64,000 nt of DNA from Struthio camelus (taxonomy: Eukaryota; Chordata; Aves; Struthioniformes; Struthionidae). The stretch spans positions 6,808,517 through 6,872,516 of the forward strand of contig NC_090956.1 in assembly GCF_040807025.1 (NCBI RefSeq), given 5' to 3'. Under the pieces are notes generated by a model that worked only from the letters and a program-made list of their open reading frames with translations, ran no database searches and was not told the DNA's origin. The position numbers and the translations under genes were made by a program. The stretch's first letter is position 1. Every line of letters starts with the position of its first letter. This document shows positions 26,261 to 43,810 of this stretch, piece by piece.

Positions 26261-28074
26261 GCTGTGCCGATGGAAGAGGGGGTTCCTCTGGGAAATACGC
26301 CCGTTCAGCTGCTCTTGAACGTAACAAAAGTTTAGCTAACTGTACTCCGAATGTTTTGGGCACCTGCTTTCTGTATCCTACGGGATATGGAGTGCTTGGC
26401 CGTGTTTGCAGTAGGTTTGATGCGGCGCCTGTTGATTTAAGAACGAACACGTGGCCTTTGATAACCTTTTTTGGGCTTCTGTTCCAATCGGTTTTCCTTT
26501 CCCAGTCCCTCTTCTCCCCCTCCTTTCCTGTGCCAGCCCTATAATGGACTTTAGTTGCCCTCTCCCAGGTGTGCCTGCCAGCACTTGCCCTTGATAAAGT
26601 TTAATTTGTTTTGCCTCAACAAAATGAGTTTTTATCGACCATTTCGCAAGGCTGGAGAGAAGGCAAAAGAAAACGTCTTTTGCAAAGCATCAACTAGTCA
26701 AGCATTAAACAAAAAGTTACAGCGCTACAAGATTATGAGGCTTTCCATCAGGGTTGGAGCTGTCAAATATTACTTACTAACCTTAACTAGAAAAACCCTA
26801 GCAGCACAAGTTCCCAATTCTGTCTGCAGCTTCTCTTTATGGAGTTCTCTTTCCTCAGTAATAGCCTTCCCTCGCTGGATGTGAGATGCTTTGCTTTCCC
26901 TGGTGTGATATCTGCTAATTCAAAAAAAAAAACCCCAAAACTGCAACCTCCCCCAAGCTGTTTTTGTGTGTGATATTGGAAACAGGAGGTGCCTCAATTT
27001 ACTTTGTTATGCAGCATTTTAAAATAATTTCACCAAGTTATTCAATCTAAACTTTAGGAAAAGGCTTTTTACTTGTTTCCTGCTTGTCGTTTGGGTTGGT
27101 GCGAATTCCAGTGCATTCTCGTAGCTAAAATCAAGCAAACTAATCCTTCAGGTAAATGCGTAAGAGAATGAGTATAAATCAAGCCTAGATAAACTGCATG
27201 TTCTTGTTAAAGAAACCTCATTAAGAAGATTATATCCCTTTTCTTTACTGCATATTTCTAATTTTCATTATTCTATTAAAATCCACAACAAAATGGATTT
27301 TTCACATCCAAAGCCTGTGGGTATAACAGCATTCCAGGGTCTCTAAAAATTGCAAAAATAAGGTAAGTTTTTTCCAGACTTTGTCAGCAGAATGTGCCCT
27401 GTTCAGCAATAATTTTTTAAACGAAAATAGAACTTAGGGACTTCTTCATAAATCAGGTTGTGAGGGGGATAGAAGGGTTTGGGTCCATGGCATTTCATAT
27501 AATTTCATATTTAGTGGTGTAGTTTGGGTGGGAAGATTAGCAGAAGGAAAAAAATTTCCGTACTGGCTTCCTAAGTTTTCCAAACTGATGCAAAACTTGA
27601 TTCAAATGCAGCTCCAGTTAAAATTGTTTCAGGGTGGTTTGGGTGGCTACCACTCATGGGCCCAAACTGTTCCATTTTAAACTGGCTAAGAGTGTGCTTT
27701 TTAAAATGTCTTGTACCACGGTTTGGCTTTGCTGACCAGCCAAACTGCGTGTCTGTTTCAAATCATGTTTAAACCGTTCAGCAAACTGCTCAGTCTGAGT
27801 CCAGTATAGACAGGTTCTCAATGTACTTCATGAAGAAGTCATTGCAAGACTTCTCCCTCTGCTAATGTGTGAGAGTTCTCCCAGATGTAACAGTGTGTAT
27901 CCATATACTCTTGCTTTTCAGCCCCTTGTCCACGTTTGTGCCAAAAACCTGGTGGCATTTGTGTCGCAGGAAGCTGGGAACAAACCTGTCCTTCTCGCCA
28001 TGGCTTTAAAGGACAAGACCGTGGAAGGAATACAAGCTCTACGGGAAGTGATCCGAAGTTGCCAAGTGTGGTGA
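25944..28074 (+). CDS. PSMG3: Proteasome assembly chaperone 3 (PAC3)
   Basis: Two coding exons, 25,944-26,159 (72 codons) and 27,922-28,074 (50 codons plus TGA), join in phase 0 to give 122 residues, the usual length in vertebrates. The donor is GAG|GTAAAG and the acceptor CTTGCTTTTCAG|CCC. Exon 1 contains VVCTAFSNAVLVVVTQYGKM and exon 2 VHVCAKNLVAFVSQEAGNK and REVIRSCQVW, all typical of PSMG3. By family knowledge PAC3 pairs with PAC4 and helps build the 20S proteasome alpha ring in the cytosol, then leaves the particle. The start ATG has a strong GCGGCGATGG context in a CpG island. TMEM184A follows on the same strand, as in mammals. Confidence 0.95.
26160..27921 (+). other. PSMG3 intron 1
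   Basis: The 1,762-bp intron has a GTAAAG donor and a TTTTCAG acceptor. After the first 100 bp of island sequence it is AT-rich single-copy DNA. No embedded gene or clear repeat was seen. Confidence 0.85.
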
Positions 28075-28451
28075 AGTTGTGCCATCTGGATTCAAGGAAA
28101 TGATCTTGAGTCCATGACTCATCACCACTTTTTAAAAAGGACAAAAAATGAAAATGATGGAATGTCTTTGTGCTGGTTTTGGACATGGCTGAGGAATTTC
28201 ATGGATTTTTCTCTACCGTGTAGAATATTTGTGGCTTTTGCTATTATGACAGGTTTGCAGTCCATACGGCCAGTGATTAGATGATAACAATTGTCTCAAC
28301 ATACAAGAGAAATTTTATTTTTATCACATCGGGTGGGATGTATATTTGGAAAACTGCACAGCTCTGCATTTGTGTCCTGATAAGTGATAGATTCCAAACT
28401 CTGTAACTGCAAAACACTGTACTGCAAAGGGGAAACACCCAGTGCAGAGCA

Positions 28452-28457
28452 AATAAA
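28452..28457 (+). terminator. Likely PSMG3 polyadenylation signal
   Basis: AATAAA lies 378 bp after the PSMG3 stop codon, giving a 3' UTR of about 400 nt. No better-placed canonical hexamer was noticed in the preceding UTR. The T-rich stretch just downstream (about 28,488-28,500) fits a cleavage region. Confidence 0.6.
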
Positions 28458-28479
28458 AGAAACAGTGATGAATCCTAAT

Positions 28480-31400
28480 TTTACCGTTTTTCTTTTTTGC
28501 TCTGTGAGAATCACTTCAATTGAAATATAAGTCTCAGTAACAAATCAACAACAACTGCGTAATGGGAAAGATTTTCTTGCCTGTTTTTAAAGGAAATAAG
28601 GATAAAAGCAGTCATCTAGGACTTATGTCAGTCCCTTTCTAATGTATTCTGAACCCACTCTCCAATTTCAGTCAGATTTTAAAGAGAAGAAGATAATTAC
28701 ACTCTGCAACTTTCCTGAAAGCTGACATCAGGGTAGAAGAGTGGAAACCAAATGAGGGGTGAGGAAAAAGACAAAATCTCAGCTTTTTTTTTAATATTTA
28801 TGTTTATATATATTTATTTGTGGTTCTATAATATATGTTTATATATTATATAGTACCAACACATCAAAGAGTTAGCATAGGTGCAGCTTTGGACCACCTG
28901 CAATGTGCGGCCCCTCTCCTGCGACAGTGCATCAGGAGCTGTGGGGATGGAAGGATGTGGGAGTTATGCAGTGCTGTTTCTCCTGAGTCCCTTTAAAAAA
29001 AAAGTGTTGTTTATGTGAAGTCATGTGAGGTAATGCAGTGTTGGCTATCCCAACTTTTGCCATTTGTCTGGAAAGCAAGTTTGTCTTTACCTCTTCTTGT
29101 AACAAGTAACACCAAGTAGTAAATTTTTGAGTAACTTATTAAACGCTTCTGTCATTTATGAACTTCAGTGAGCAAACAGAGGCCTGCCCTTGCATCTAGA
29201 TTCTGGGTAATGAAGACCTGTGCTGTATTTGAGACCCATTGGTAACTGCAGAATTACATGTCCCACGTAGACCCAGTTGCTGGATTGTTTCTTTTGCTAA
29301 AAAGTCCCCCAAGGGTGGAAGAGCAGAAAATTATTCTTTTCTTTAAAGTCAGGGATATTTACATTATTTAAAGCATTATGAGAAATGAAACTTTTTTTTT
29401 TAAAGTACATTTGAAAACTACAGGCTTGCAGCTGCCCTTCACAAGAAATTTCATCTAAAAATAACTTTCCGAACTGTGCTTCCAAGAATCAAAGATTTGC
29501 ATCTGTCAGAACTCCAAATTTTTCCTTTCTCTTACAGATGGGTTTTTTTTTTGGTCTAGGAGAGTTGGAAGAGGCATATTGAATCTGTTAATGTTGATCC
29601 TGCTTTGCTGGTAGGGATTCTTTTCTGACACAAAATGAAAAGCATTTCCCCAATTCCTGGTGCTCCTACAGTGTCGGTAGCTTCAGCAACTTGTGGGAAT
29701 CATACATTAACTATAAAATGGAATATAAATGACATCTTCCACCACGGTGGTATAGTATAGCACCGCTATGCCCCAAAGACTAAGGGTGTTACTACTGTGA
29801 AGCCGACCAGGGTGACTGCTGTCATTTCCTGGTTCTCTGTGTCATCGGATCTGCACACAGCAGCAGGTAAGGAGAGGACGTGGAGATCTCCCCTGACCGA
29901 CGCTCCACAGCAGACTTATCTTGCTGCCCTTCTACGGGCAATAAATAACACCACAAACATTGGTCCTGAGACGTCGCCTCTGCTCTGCGGTAGATCTGCC
30001 CCAGCAAATAGGCAGATGAGCCTGGCCGTTTGTACACCCAGACGTCTGCCTTTTAGTCATCGTTATCCTTCTGTGGGAAGGATTAATTTGCAATTACAGG
30101 AAACCAAAAAAAGCTTCTGCCACCCAGGCAGGCGGCAGAGCGCTAACCCAGGGTCGCGGGGCCCAGGGCGGCCGTGGCAGGCGGCGCCGTGGCTGGCTGC
30201 GCCGTGGCCTTCCAGCAGCGTTTGCTTTCCGGGTGCGGGTGCCAAGCGCGGCCGACTGGAAAGGTAGGTTTGGTCGCTTTTCCGTCGGAGGCGAAGCCCG
30301 AGCAGCCCTCGCGGCCGCCACGGAGCCTGGAGGGCACACGGGCCGAGGCCCCGGGGGCGCAGCGAGGGTGAGCGGGGACATGGGGACAGCCCGCGGGGAG
30401 GCAAGGTGGCCGGAGGTGGAGTCTCTGCGGGCACGGGGATGGGCAGGCAGGTGCGCAGTGGGGCCGGGGCCTGGGAGCTGAGAGCACGGATTGCCCCTGC
30501 CCCAGCGATCAGCCCCACACACCTGGCCCAAACCCCACGGCAGGCTTAAGGAGGACTTAGGGTGGCTCTGCCTTTTTTTTTTTCTTTTTTTATTTTTTTC
30601 CCCCATATAGGCACGTGCAGGGGTTGGTGTAGGGAGGCTGCTGCAGGTGAGTGCTGCGTGCCTGGGCTTTATCTGGTGGCAATCAATCAGGAGCAGAGTT
30701 ATTCCTCCTGCGCAGGCAGCGCTGTTCCCTAGTGGGGGGGAGCCTGGTCGCGCTGTCCCTGCCCAGGGAGGCAGCGAGCTCTCCCCTTCGCCCGCTGCGA
30801 GCCTGGGTGCAGCAGCACCCTGCCCAGCTGCGTCGCCCACCTCGCAGCCAGCGCGGGCCAGAGCGCTCGGGGCAGAGCATCACGCCTGGGAGGCGCTGGT
30901 GGGTGGCTGCAGGCGCTCGCGATTCCTGTCGGACTGTTTCCAGCCCTAGCTCTGCCGTGCCGAGGTAGGGGAAGTGTCTCCGGGTGCTTTGCAAAGAGCC
31001 CTGGGGGAAGGCTGCGCGGGGAGGGGACAGGATGGGACCCAGGAGTCCAGACAGGCACCTCTGTGCCCTGGCAGCCTGCCCGTCAAGGGGAATCCCTGAA
31101 AGGAAGTGAAAAAACCTGTTTGCAGGTGGCCTTCCTAAGCAAAGGTGTCACTGTTGCGGTTTTGCCCGTTTGGGGCTCACTTAGCATCTCCAGTATCGCA
31201 GAGACGGTACCAGGTAGGCTGTGCAGGGCAGGCTGCAGCAAGGCGTCTGCAAGCGTCCAAGCTGTGGCACTAGTGCAGTCCTGCTGGGGACCTGAGTTTT
31301 GTAGTTAATATTATTCTCTTCCGCTTCGGCTGCTTTTGTTTGGGAAGCAAATGGGCCTTCAGCTGCGTTGCATTGCCCAGTTACCTCGCACAGCCGGGAT

Positions 31401-31480
31401 CTAATTACCTCGGGAGCCCTGTCTCCGAGTGGCACCGAGCCTTTTGTTTTTAATGACTTGCTCCAGGCGTGTTAAGAGCC
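28480..31480. other. Intergenic, PSMG3 to TMEM184A
   Basis: Up to about 29,780 this is AT-rich, with an AT-rich simple patch at about 28,790-28,855. From about 30,100 to 30,480 it becomes GC- and CpG-rich, a possible minor island. No coding exon was recognised. The 248-codon minus-strand frame at 30,094-30,840 is low-complexity proline/arginine-rich sequence produced by GC content. Confidence 0.55.
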
Positions 31481-32260
31481 TTACGGTGACAGAAAGGCTG
31501 CCAGGACCGGCGGCGGCTGCCACCGGCCGCGTTGTTCCCCGATAGCTGCAGCCTGGCTGTAAAAGCTGACGCGGAGTCAGGACGTCTCGGGCTGCGCACG
31601 CACGGCTCCCGGGACGCAAACAGAATAAAAGGGTCTAGCGGTTAACGTGGCTCTTAACACGGAGCTTGTCCTTCCCTATCGCCAAACTGTGGCCGTGTCT
31701 CTGTATTTTAAGTGCTTTTCCTCTCTCCGGGGCAAAGGGCTGGCGAAATCCGCTGGGGCAGCCCCGAGCCGAGCAAGGGCGAGCGAGCTGCCGGAAACGG
31801 GGGCGAAGCAGGGCTCTCGCCTCATCCTCGCGCCACGCGCTATCTCGGCCTCCGGTTAATGTTTACACGGCAGGTCCAACGCCGTACCGATCTGTCCAAA
31901 GACCAGCGCCCTCCCGCGAAACCCGCTTCCGCCTGGCTGGGGAAAGACCCTGAAACCCAACAGGCGTTAGCGTGCACGGAGCAACAACCTGGCCGCCCGC
32001 TGCCTCCGTAACTCTACCGCCGCGGCTCTTCCTTCGCAGGTGCGCCGGGGCGAGCGCTGGGACCTCGCCAGCGCCCGGCCGCCCCGGCATCTCCCCTTAC
32101 AGGTGGCTCGTGGCCTCGCGGGCGGCTCAGGGGAGGTGTTTTCAGGCGCCGGTGCGTGCGGCTGTGGGTTTGACAACGGCTCGGTTTGCCCTCTCGCAAG
32201 GTAGGGGCCAGGGCGAGGGCGGGAGAGGAGGCCGGCCGAGGAGCTCCTGCTTTGGTTTGC
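31480..32260 (+). promoter_or_regulatory. CpG-rich region, probable TMEM184A promoter/5' exon
   Basis: TMEM184A's first coding exon opens directly after a splice acceptor, so an untranslated exon must lie upstream. This CpG-dense block, 1.5-2.2 kb upstream, is the best candidate. Possible donors include CGCAAG|GTAGGG at 32,201 and CGCAG|GTGCGC at 32,041. The choice between them is inference. Confidence 0.45.
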
Positions 32261-32441
32261 TTTCTGTGTTTAATTGCATCGAGGTCATTCCCTACTGCTG
32301 TTATCTGTGGCAGATATTTTTCTGCCTCTCACCAGGCCAAGCTTACGGTTTTTCCTCCAGGCGATAGTTACCCAGCAGCTAAAATCTTTGTGTATTAACA
32401 ATGCACTGAGAAGTGTCTGTTTTGTTAGAAATGGTTGCAGG

Positions 32442-32472
<31 letters not shown>

Positions 32473-33710
32473 AATATTGTTATACTCTAGAAGAAGCAGC
32501 TTTCCATAGATTAGCTGAAAAGAGAGGCCAAACCCGGCAGTTTATGCATCTCTCGGCCTTGAGATACAAACCTGCCCTATAAATGAGAGCATATTATCAG
32601 GTTGGTCCTGTTGGTCCCTGCTGCCCGTAGATGCAGGGTACGTGGTGGCTGGTGCGTCCCAGCCACCCTCTGCTCTGGGCGTTGGGGCGAGCCGCTTCGA
32701 GGCGGGTGAGCGTCCCAGAAGCAGCAACGCATGCTCAAGAGCAGCCCATGAGCCCGTGAGAGCCTTGTCCGGGGGGCTGCTAAAACCCGAAAGGACCGCA
32801 GGACACAATGGGTGAGTGAGCTGGAGAGATGCCCAAGCACCTCGGCGTCCCCAAGGAGGCAGCAGGACTCCGGTGCGGGGGTGGCAGGTGCTGCCTGGGT
32901 CTTGGCTGCTGGCCTCCTTCCTCCCCTGGCCAAACAGCAAGAGCAGAGCGGTCTCGGATGGCGGGACGCCCGCTTCCCCTTGCTCCTCCAGAGGAGCTGC
33001 TGGCTGCCTCTGCCCTTCAGGGTCTCTGGGCTGAGTTGCTGGGGCTGTTGGCGGACTCCAAGTCCCCCATCGTCCCAAAATGGCCAAGGTTTTCCTGCTG
33101 GCTGGAAGCTCTGGGTGATATCATGCCTTGGGCTTCCCAAGCAGCCCGTGTTTACCCCTAGCAGGGGACTGACCGTTAGGAAAGGAGACAAAATTTGAGG
33201 GGGACCACAAGGGTCTTGGTGTTTCCTGGACTCCCCAGGAGACGGCGATGTGTTTACACACTATCTGCAGTGTCCCTACAGGGACAACAGGGCCTTGATG
33301 GCTCATTGATAAGGGGCTCACTTCAATCATGAGTGAGGGGTGATTTTTATCCCTTAAATCTCTGATTCTTGATGGAAAAGGGTCCTTGAGCCACAAGTAT
33401 GAATTCAGAGGAGCTCGAGCACAGGCAGATCTTTCCCTGCGTCAAGCAAAATGAGAAAGGCTAGGAAGAAACGTGTGTTTTGGGGGATGCAAGGACCACA
33501 TGCAACTCCTCGGAGTAACAAAGATCTATTCTCAAAGGATGGTTGAATTTTCCAGTTGGGAGAAGCAGACCCTGCTATGGTGGTTTGCAAGAGGCTCTGA
33601 TGGTGCCCTGATGGCACCCTCAAAATAGCCTGAGGAGGCGAAAAAGTCATGGTAGGTATGTCCATGCTACGGCAGTCACAGCCTTCACCCTTGCTCTCCC
33701 CTTCCCGCAG
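32261..33710 (+). other. Probable 5' UTR intron of TMEM184A
   Basis: No coding content recognised. It holds a TTTTG simple run at about 32,444-32,467. It ends with a good pyrimidine tract and acceptor (CTCTCCCCTTCCCGCAG) at 33,710, immediately before the start ATG. Confidence 0.5.
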
Positions 33711-39030
<5,320 letters not shown>

Positions 39031-40680
39031 GAGACACCAGAGGGGACACTGACGAGGCTTAAAGCCATGCAAATGAGAACTGTCTCGAGGCTAAGACAAC
39101 CTGGTCTAATCAGAGCACAGAGAGCAAAAGAGGTAGGCCAGGATAGCTCATAAATCTCCTCAAAAAGCCTGTCTCTTGAAGGGAAGATGCAACAACCCAG
39201 GGAAAAGTTAAATCAAATAATGCCAGCTTCTACTGTTCCACCTCTACTGGTATCAGAGATTGGGCTGTCTTTGCTCCTACGCCTGTGACTGTGCTTCGCC
39301 TGCCCCACTGCCGGTATTTGGTTGACAGTCTAATGCCTGTATCCACACTCTGGGGGTGCTGTGCAGGGACGTGAGCCAGACTCCCAGGCATCCCTGTAAG
39401 TGCTAGAAGATGGACTAACTGCCCTCACTCTCCTCTTGTCCACAAAGAGTGCTGAGGCCTGAGAGAAATGCTTTTCTCAGCACAGTTCTGCTCTAGTTTC
39501 TAGAGAGTTCCGTAAAAATGATCTCTAAGGACTTTGTGGAGAAAAACAGACCAAGAAGGTGACTTCACTTCACCTCAAAACCCGGTAATGTTTTATAGAT
39601 GTTATTCTTTACTTTTATATACTTTCCCCTCCTCCCCTTCCCCCAGAGAAGTCTGAGGAGTTGTAGAGCAGACCTTTACCAGGGAAGGAGAGTTGATCAT
39701 CCTTTTCTCTCTCCTGTTGGGGATGCAGCTGCCTGAAATAGTAATCCCCCCAGGGAGTGATGGTAGGAGGATACTCGGGGCTAAAGCAAGGTCTTGCAGC
39801 TGCATTTGAGAGCTGTTGGTGACAGAACCTCTTGTTTATGTCTAAACCGACTTATCTCCGAAGCGATCAGAAGTTAAAAGGGATTCCAGTTTCCTTATCG
39901 GAGTGGTTATTAGGGAACCAGACTGTGACTGCTGGTGGTAGGAATGTACTTGCTGGAAACTGTCTGTTCTTCCTAACCCCTTTCTAGTTAATGTCCCTAT
40001 CCTCGCATTCAGGAAACAAGTCCTGTAGCTGGGTGCGTTACAGCCGCGCGTCAGAGCTGAGCACAAGAATTAGCTGATGTTGGAAAAACTCATGAGTGCG
40101 GTGGCACTAGGGCTGCACGTGAACCATTTCTTGGCCTCAGCACCTCCGTGCGCCTGCAAGAGAGGCTTTGCCCAACCTGGGGGAGCCAAGACCAACTGGG
40201 CTAGCGGCAGCAGGAACAGGCCTGGCCGCTGCTGCTGTCGCTCGGGGCAGTACTGCTTGCAGGAAACAACATGCTGTACTGAAGGGTTGGATGGATTTTT
40301 TTCCCCCCCATCAAACAGTGGTAAAGAGCACGCATTCTGTTAAACTTCCTCTCTGTGGGTTTTTCTTTTTTTCCTCAGGCTAGTCTAAGACCTAATGCTG
40401 TTAATCAGATGATTTCTGGGAACTTATTTGGGAACTGGCTAGAGTATTGTTTCGGGGTGGGTGGTAGCTGGGTAATGAAAGGACAAGGGCAAGTCTACAA
40501 CCTCAGATTTGCAATCATGTGGCAAACAAACCTATGGGTAAGGCTTATAGCCATTTTACACTCAACTCCTAGCGTGGGGGTTCCCCCCCCCCCCTGCTCT
40601 TGAGCTGCAAAGTGTAAATTGCAACCTGAAATGATTTTATTTATGATTTTTTTTCTAATAAACAGCAATTTCTACTATGG
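39031..40680 (+). other. TMEM184A 3' UTR (inferred)
   Basis: The sequence after the TAG stop has no splice pattern or coding frame. The first well-formed AATAAA noticed is at 40,657-40,662, within AT-rich sequence, which would give a 3' UTR of about 1.65 kb. A shorter form ending at a non-canonical signal cannot be excluded. Confidence 0.5.
40657..40662 (+). terminator. Likely TMEM184A polyadenylation signal
   Basis: TTTTCTAATAAACAG gives a canonical AATAAA hexamer 1.6 kb after the stop codon, followed by the TG/T-rich segment GTGTTTTCACTTTCTT as a plausible downstream element. Confidence 0.5.
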
Positions 40681-41917
40681 AGTAAACAAGTGTTTTCACT
40701 TTCTTAGCTCAGAGAGCAAAGCCCCGTAATCTGCCCGTTTCTGCTCTAACACTGATGCTCTTAAGCTCAATATCCTCCCTGCCCCTTGATGCTGGGACAG
40801 CAGAAATATCTGCACACGCAGCATCCTGCACATCTCAGTATTGCCAAGGTTTTATGCTCCTCTCTCTCACTCCACAAACAGTAGTGTGCTTCCCTCTCCC
40901 CCTCCTCGCATTGTGCCTGACCCTTTCCTAAGCTGTGGATGCAGCAGTTCAGAGTTGCTGAATCCTCTTTAGCCAGGCTGAGCACAGATTCCAGCAGCAA
41001 GGAGACAGAGTCTATTTATTATTATCAGAGAAATCTTATAATGCCGGAAGACTGGGATCAACAACACTGGCAGGCGGTAGCTAAGCCAGTCTTGCAAGTC
41101 CCTCTGCGCTGAAGAGCCACTGCTCATACCAGCTCAGCTGGTGAAACTGCTGTCACGTTTTCTGTGACTAGATCCATAAACAAGAGTCATACACTCTGCA
41201 AATCCTGGCTCTGGGAGCAGACGTGACGTGCAGCTTCAGTACTTGGGGACAAGGCTGCTCGGCTTTATGACACAGCCATCAACGAAGCAGCAAAGTCTCT
41301 GAGCTGAACATCTTGGTCTTCTCTATGCCTCTGGAGAGTTTGCACAGCTGCATGGAACAGAGGCTGCTCCATCTCATGGGGTGAGGACAGACTGCAAAGG
41401 TGATGATGGCACATCTGTCAGTGTGCTCACAGCCACTGAGATAAAGACTTGCACAAGAACACAGCAAGAAAAGTAATTGTACTTCATTGCACAAACGATC
41501 AACTCCAGTGCATAATGGGCTGCATTCATTGCTCTTGCCAGCAGGTGCAATTCCCACTGCAAACAATAACAATTGCCTATTTATGTCAAGCCCTGATTAC
41601 TGTATTATATGTAAAACAGGTCTTTCTCGCAAGCAAAACAAGAAAAAAAAAATCAGCTGTGACTCATCCAAGTCAGCAGTGTGATACCAGCCTGAAGGAG
41701 CCGTGTCGGGCTGGACACCAGCTGGCTGCTGTGCTGTGCAACAGCAGGCGAAGCTTCCTTCTCCAGCAGGCGCAAGCTTGGCTGCCTGGTTGTTCTTATT
41801 CTGGGAGAGGGGAGAGAGCTCGCAGATCAGTCTGGGTGCTGTCGCTGCACTCAGAACGTTACGCTGTCAAAACACATCAACAGAGAACAGAAGCGCTAAA
41901 GGTGGCTTAGGCTGAAT

Positions 41918-41942
41918 GTCTCCCCTAGCAGCTAGGGGAGAC
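41918..41942. repeat. Perfect inverted repeat (11-bp arms, 3-nt loop)
   Basis: GTCTCCCCTAG-CAG-CTAGGGGAGAC: the second arm is the exact reverse complement of the first. The short, GC-rich stem would be a stable hairpin in RNA or extruded DNA. It lies between the 3' ends of two convergent genes. Confidence 0.9.
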
Positions 41943-43560
41943 GTGTGCTCATACACTAGAAAGCCTCCTTTCAATAAAAATACAGCGAAAGCTGGAGGTA
42001 ACACACAACGGTTGACCTACACACATGCCTGCCTCTGTGCCTGGCTCCATGCCAGCAGGCAGCTTTGGAGGAACAGGCTTTTCTCACTGCCAGCAGCAGG
42101 CTCCAGCGGTCAGCAGATTTGTTTTCCAGTTTTCACTTGTCCTCTGGTTTTCCCTGAGAGCAGGGCTGTGGCTGCTGGTACTTCCTACCCTGGCTTCAGG
42201 GCAGGCAGCTTTATAACTCACTCAGGTCAGGCTTGCCATCAGGCTGCGTCCTCACAGGGCACATCCGGCCGTCGGTACCCACAAGAGTTTGGGCCGACCA
42301 CGTTGCCTATGTGTTTGAGCACAGGGGAAGGTGGCCGTTACCACCGCAGCAAAGCCAGTGTTTTCACACACTGGCTCTTGCCTCAGATTGCGAGTTGTGA
42401 GGCAGAGACATTTCTGGTTTTGGGGTGTTCAGTGCCTACCAGCACTGTTGATGGTCCTTTGCAGGGATCAGGCCACCAGACCTACAGCTCATAGGGGGAA
42501 ACTCATGCTTTTTCAGCCCTGTTCATCAAGGCTCTTCTCACCCCAGCTACAGGATTTTTCCTCTCCTAAGCATGTTGAAGGTTATATTTTCTTCCACTGA
42601 CAAACTTCCACCTGGCTGATTGCTAATGTCCTTTTCCTCCTGAGCTAATGCTCCTGTCCCTCTGAAGGTCACAACTGTCCCACCACCCCCCTCCTCTCTG
42701 CAATCACTGGCTCCTCACTCCCTTCTCTCAACCCAGGAGCTAGAGCAGATGATGTTAATTCTCTGTAATGGGCTAAGCACAAGTGACTACAATCAACCTC
42801 CAGGCTGCCCCAGGGTCCCCGCCTGGGTCACCCAAGCCTACCCAGCCCCACTTTTGGCACCTACTGACCCTCCATTACCTGCTCACATATAAACCATTGC
42901 AGTTCGTGCTTCTCTCCACCTTGTCTTTACATAACCTTACTTCTAACTCCAATTTTGACCAATGCACCCATCTCCAAGATACTGCCTCAGCCCAGCACAG
43001 GCCAAGTGTTTTCCCCCCACATCAGCTGTCCCCTAAAGAAACAGAAAGGGGATTAAAGATAACTTGGCTCCTAGGCTCTCTCTGGCACACAGTACCATCC
43101 ATTTAACAGGCTCAGAATAACAAATAGGGAGAAACAGAAAGATGAAATATTGATGTAAGGGGTTTAAGCAGTTTATTCACAAGTAGTTGCATAAGAAAGC
43201 AGCAAAGGGATATCTCACAACCCCAAAGAAGAGAGGGGAGCGTTTCTCTCAAAACACTTGTGACCTATCTCATAGCACAAGGTCTTCAGGACAAGAGTAA
43301 TTTTGCAAAGCAGGCTCTCAGCGTCATGACTGCAGGTAGGCACCTACTGAGCTATCAGTCCCTGCTTGCTCGCAGGAAGTTGCTATCATAAATACCTACT
43401 GATTACACATTAAGATGCCGTCTGGTTCAGAGGAACAGCTATATCTGGTCTAAGCACGAGATCCAGTGGACAAGTAGTTTGGACAAGAGTTACCAATTGA
43501 GCATATTCCAAATACATCAAAGAAGCACCAAACTAAGGCTTGGAGATGGGCGAGCTGGCT

Positions 43561-43580
43561 ACACACACACACACACACAC
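43561..43580. repeat. (AC)10 microsatellite
   Basis: Ten uninterrupted AC dinucleotides. Confidence 0.95.
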
Positions 43581-43804
43581 TGGACTAGCTCAGATGCTTC
43601 CAAAATCCTGTGCTGGCATCCTGCTTGCCTTAGCCCAGCCTCCCTTCCAAAAACATATCTTTCACAGGCAGCACGGCAGCTGACAGTTAGCTGTACACTG
43701 CACAGGCTACAACAGACAAAAACGAGGAAAACACTCCACTGAAGATCAATTCAAGCTCCAAAATGCTGACCATACACCAGGGCAAGTCTGAAACCAGAAA
43801 ATGC

Positions 43805-43810
43805 TTTATT
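43805..43810 (-). terminator. Candidate distal MAFK polyadenylation signal
   Basis: Minus-strand AATAAA (plus TTTATT), followed on the minus strand by a CCTGGTGTATGG U/G-type element about 35-50 nt downstream. It is the best candidate for the distal MAFK 3' end, with no transcript evidence. Confidence 0.35.

Larger units (their letters stand above)
40690..43780. other. Intergenic between convergent TMEM184A and MAFK
   Basis: No gene supported. It includes the perfect hairpin at 41,918-41,942 and an (AC)10 microsatellite at 43,561-43,580. Longer open frames, such as the 192-codon frame at 41,916-42,494, show no conserved domain. Confidence 0.6.

Noticed and set aside
30715-30745. CCCTAGTGG-type motif resembling a CTCF core
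   Set aside because: Only part of the consensus fits; too weak to call without a matrix score or binding data.
30094-30840. 248-codon minus-strand open frame
   Set aside because: Proline/arginine-rich translation of GC-rich noncoding DNA, with other frames open on both strands.
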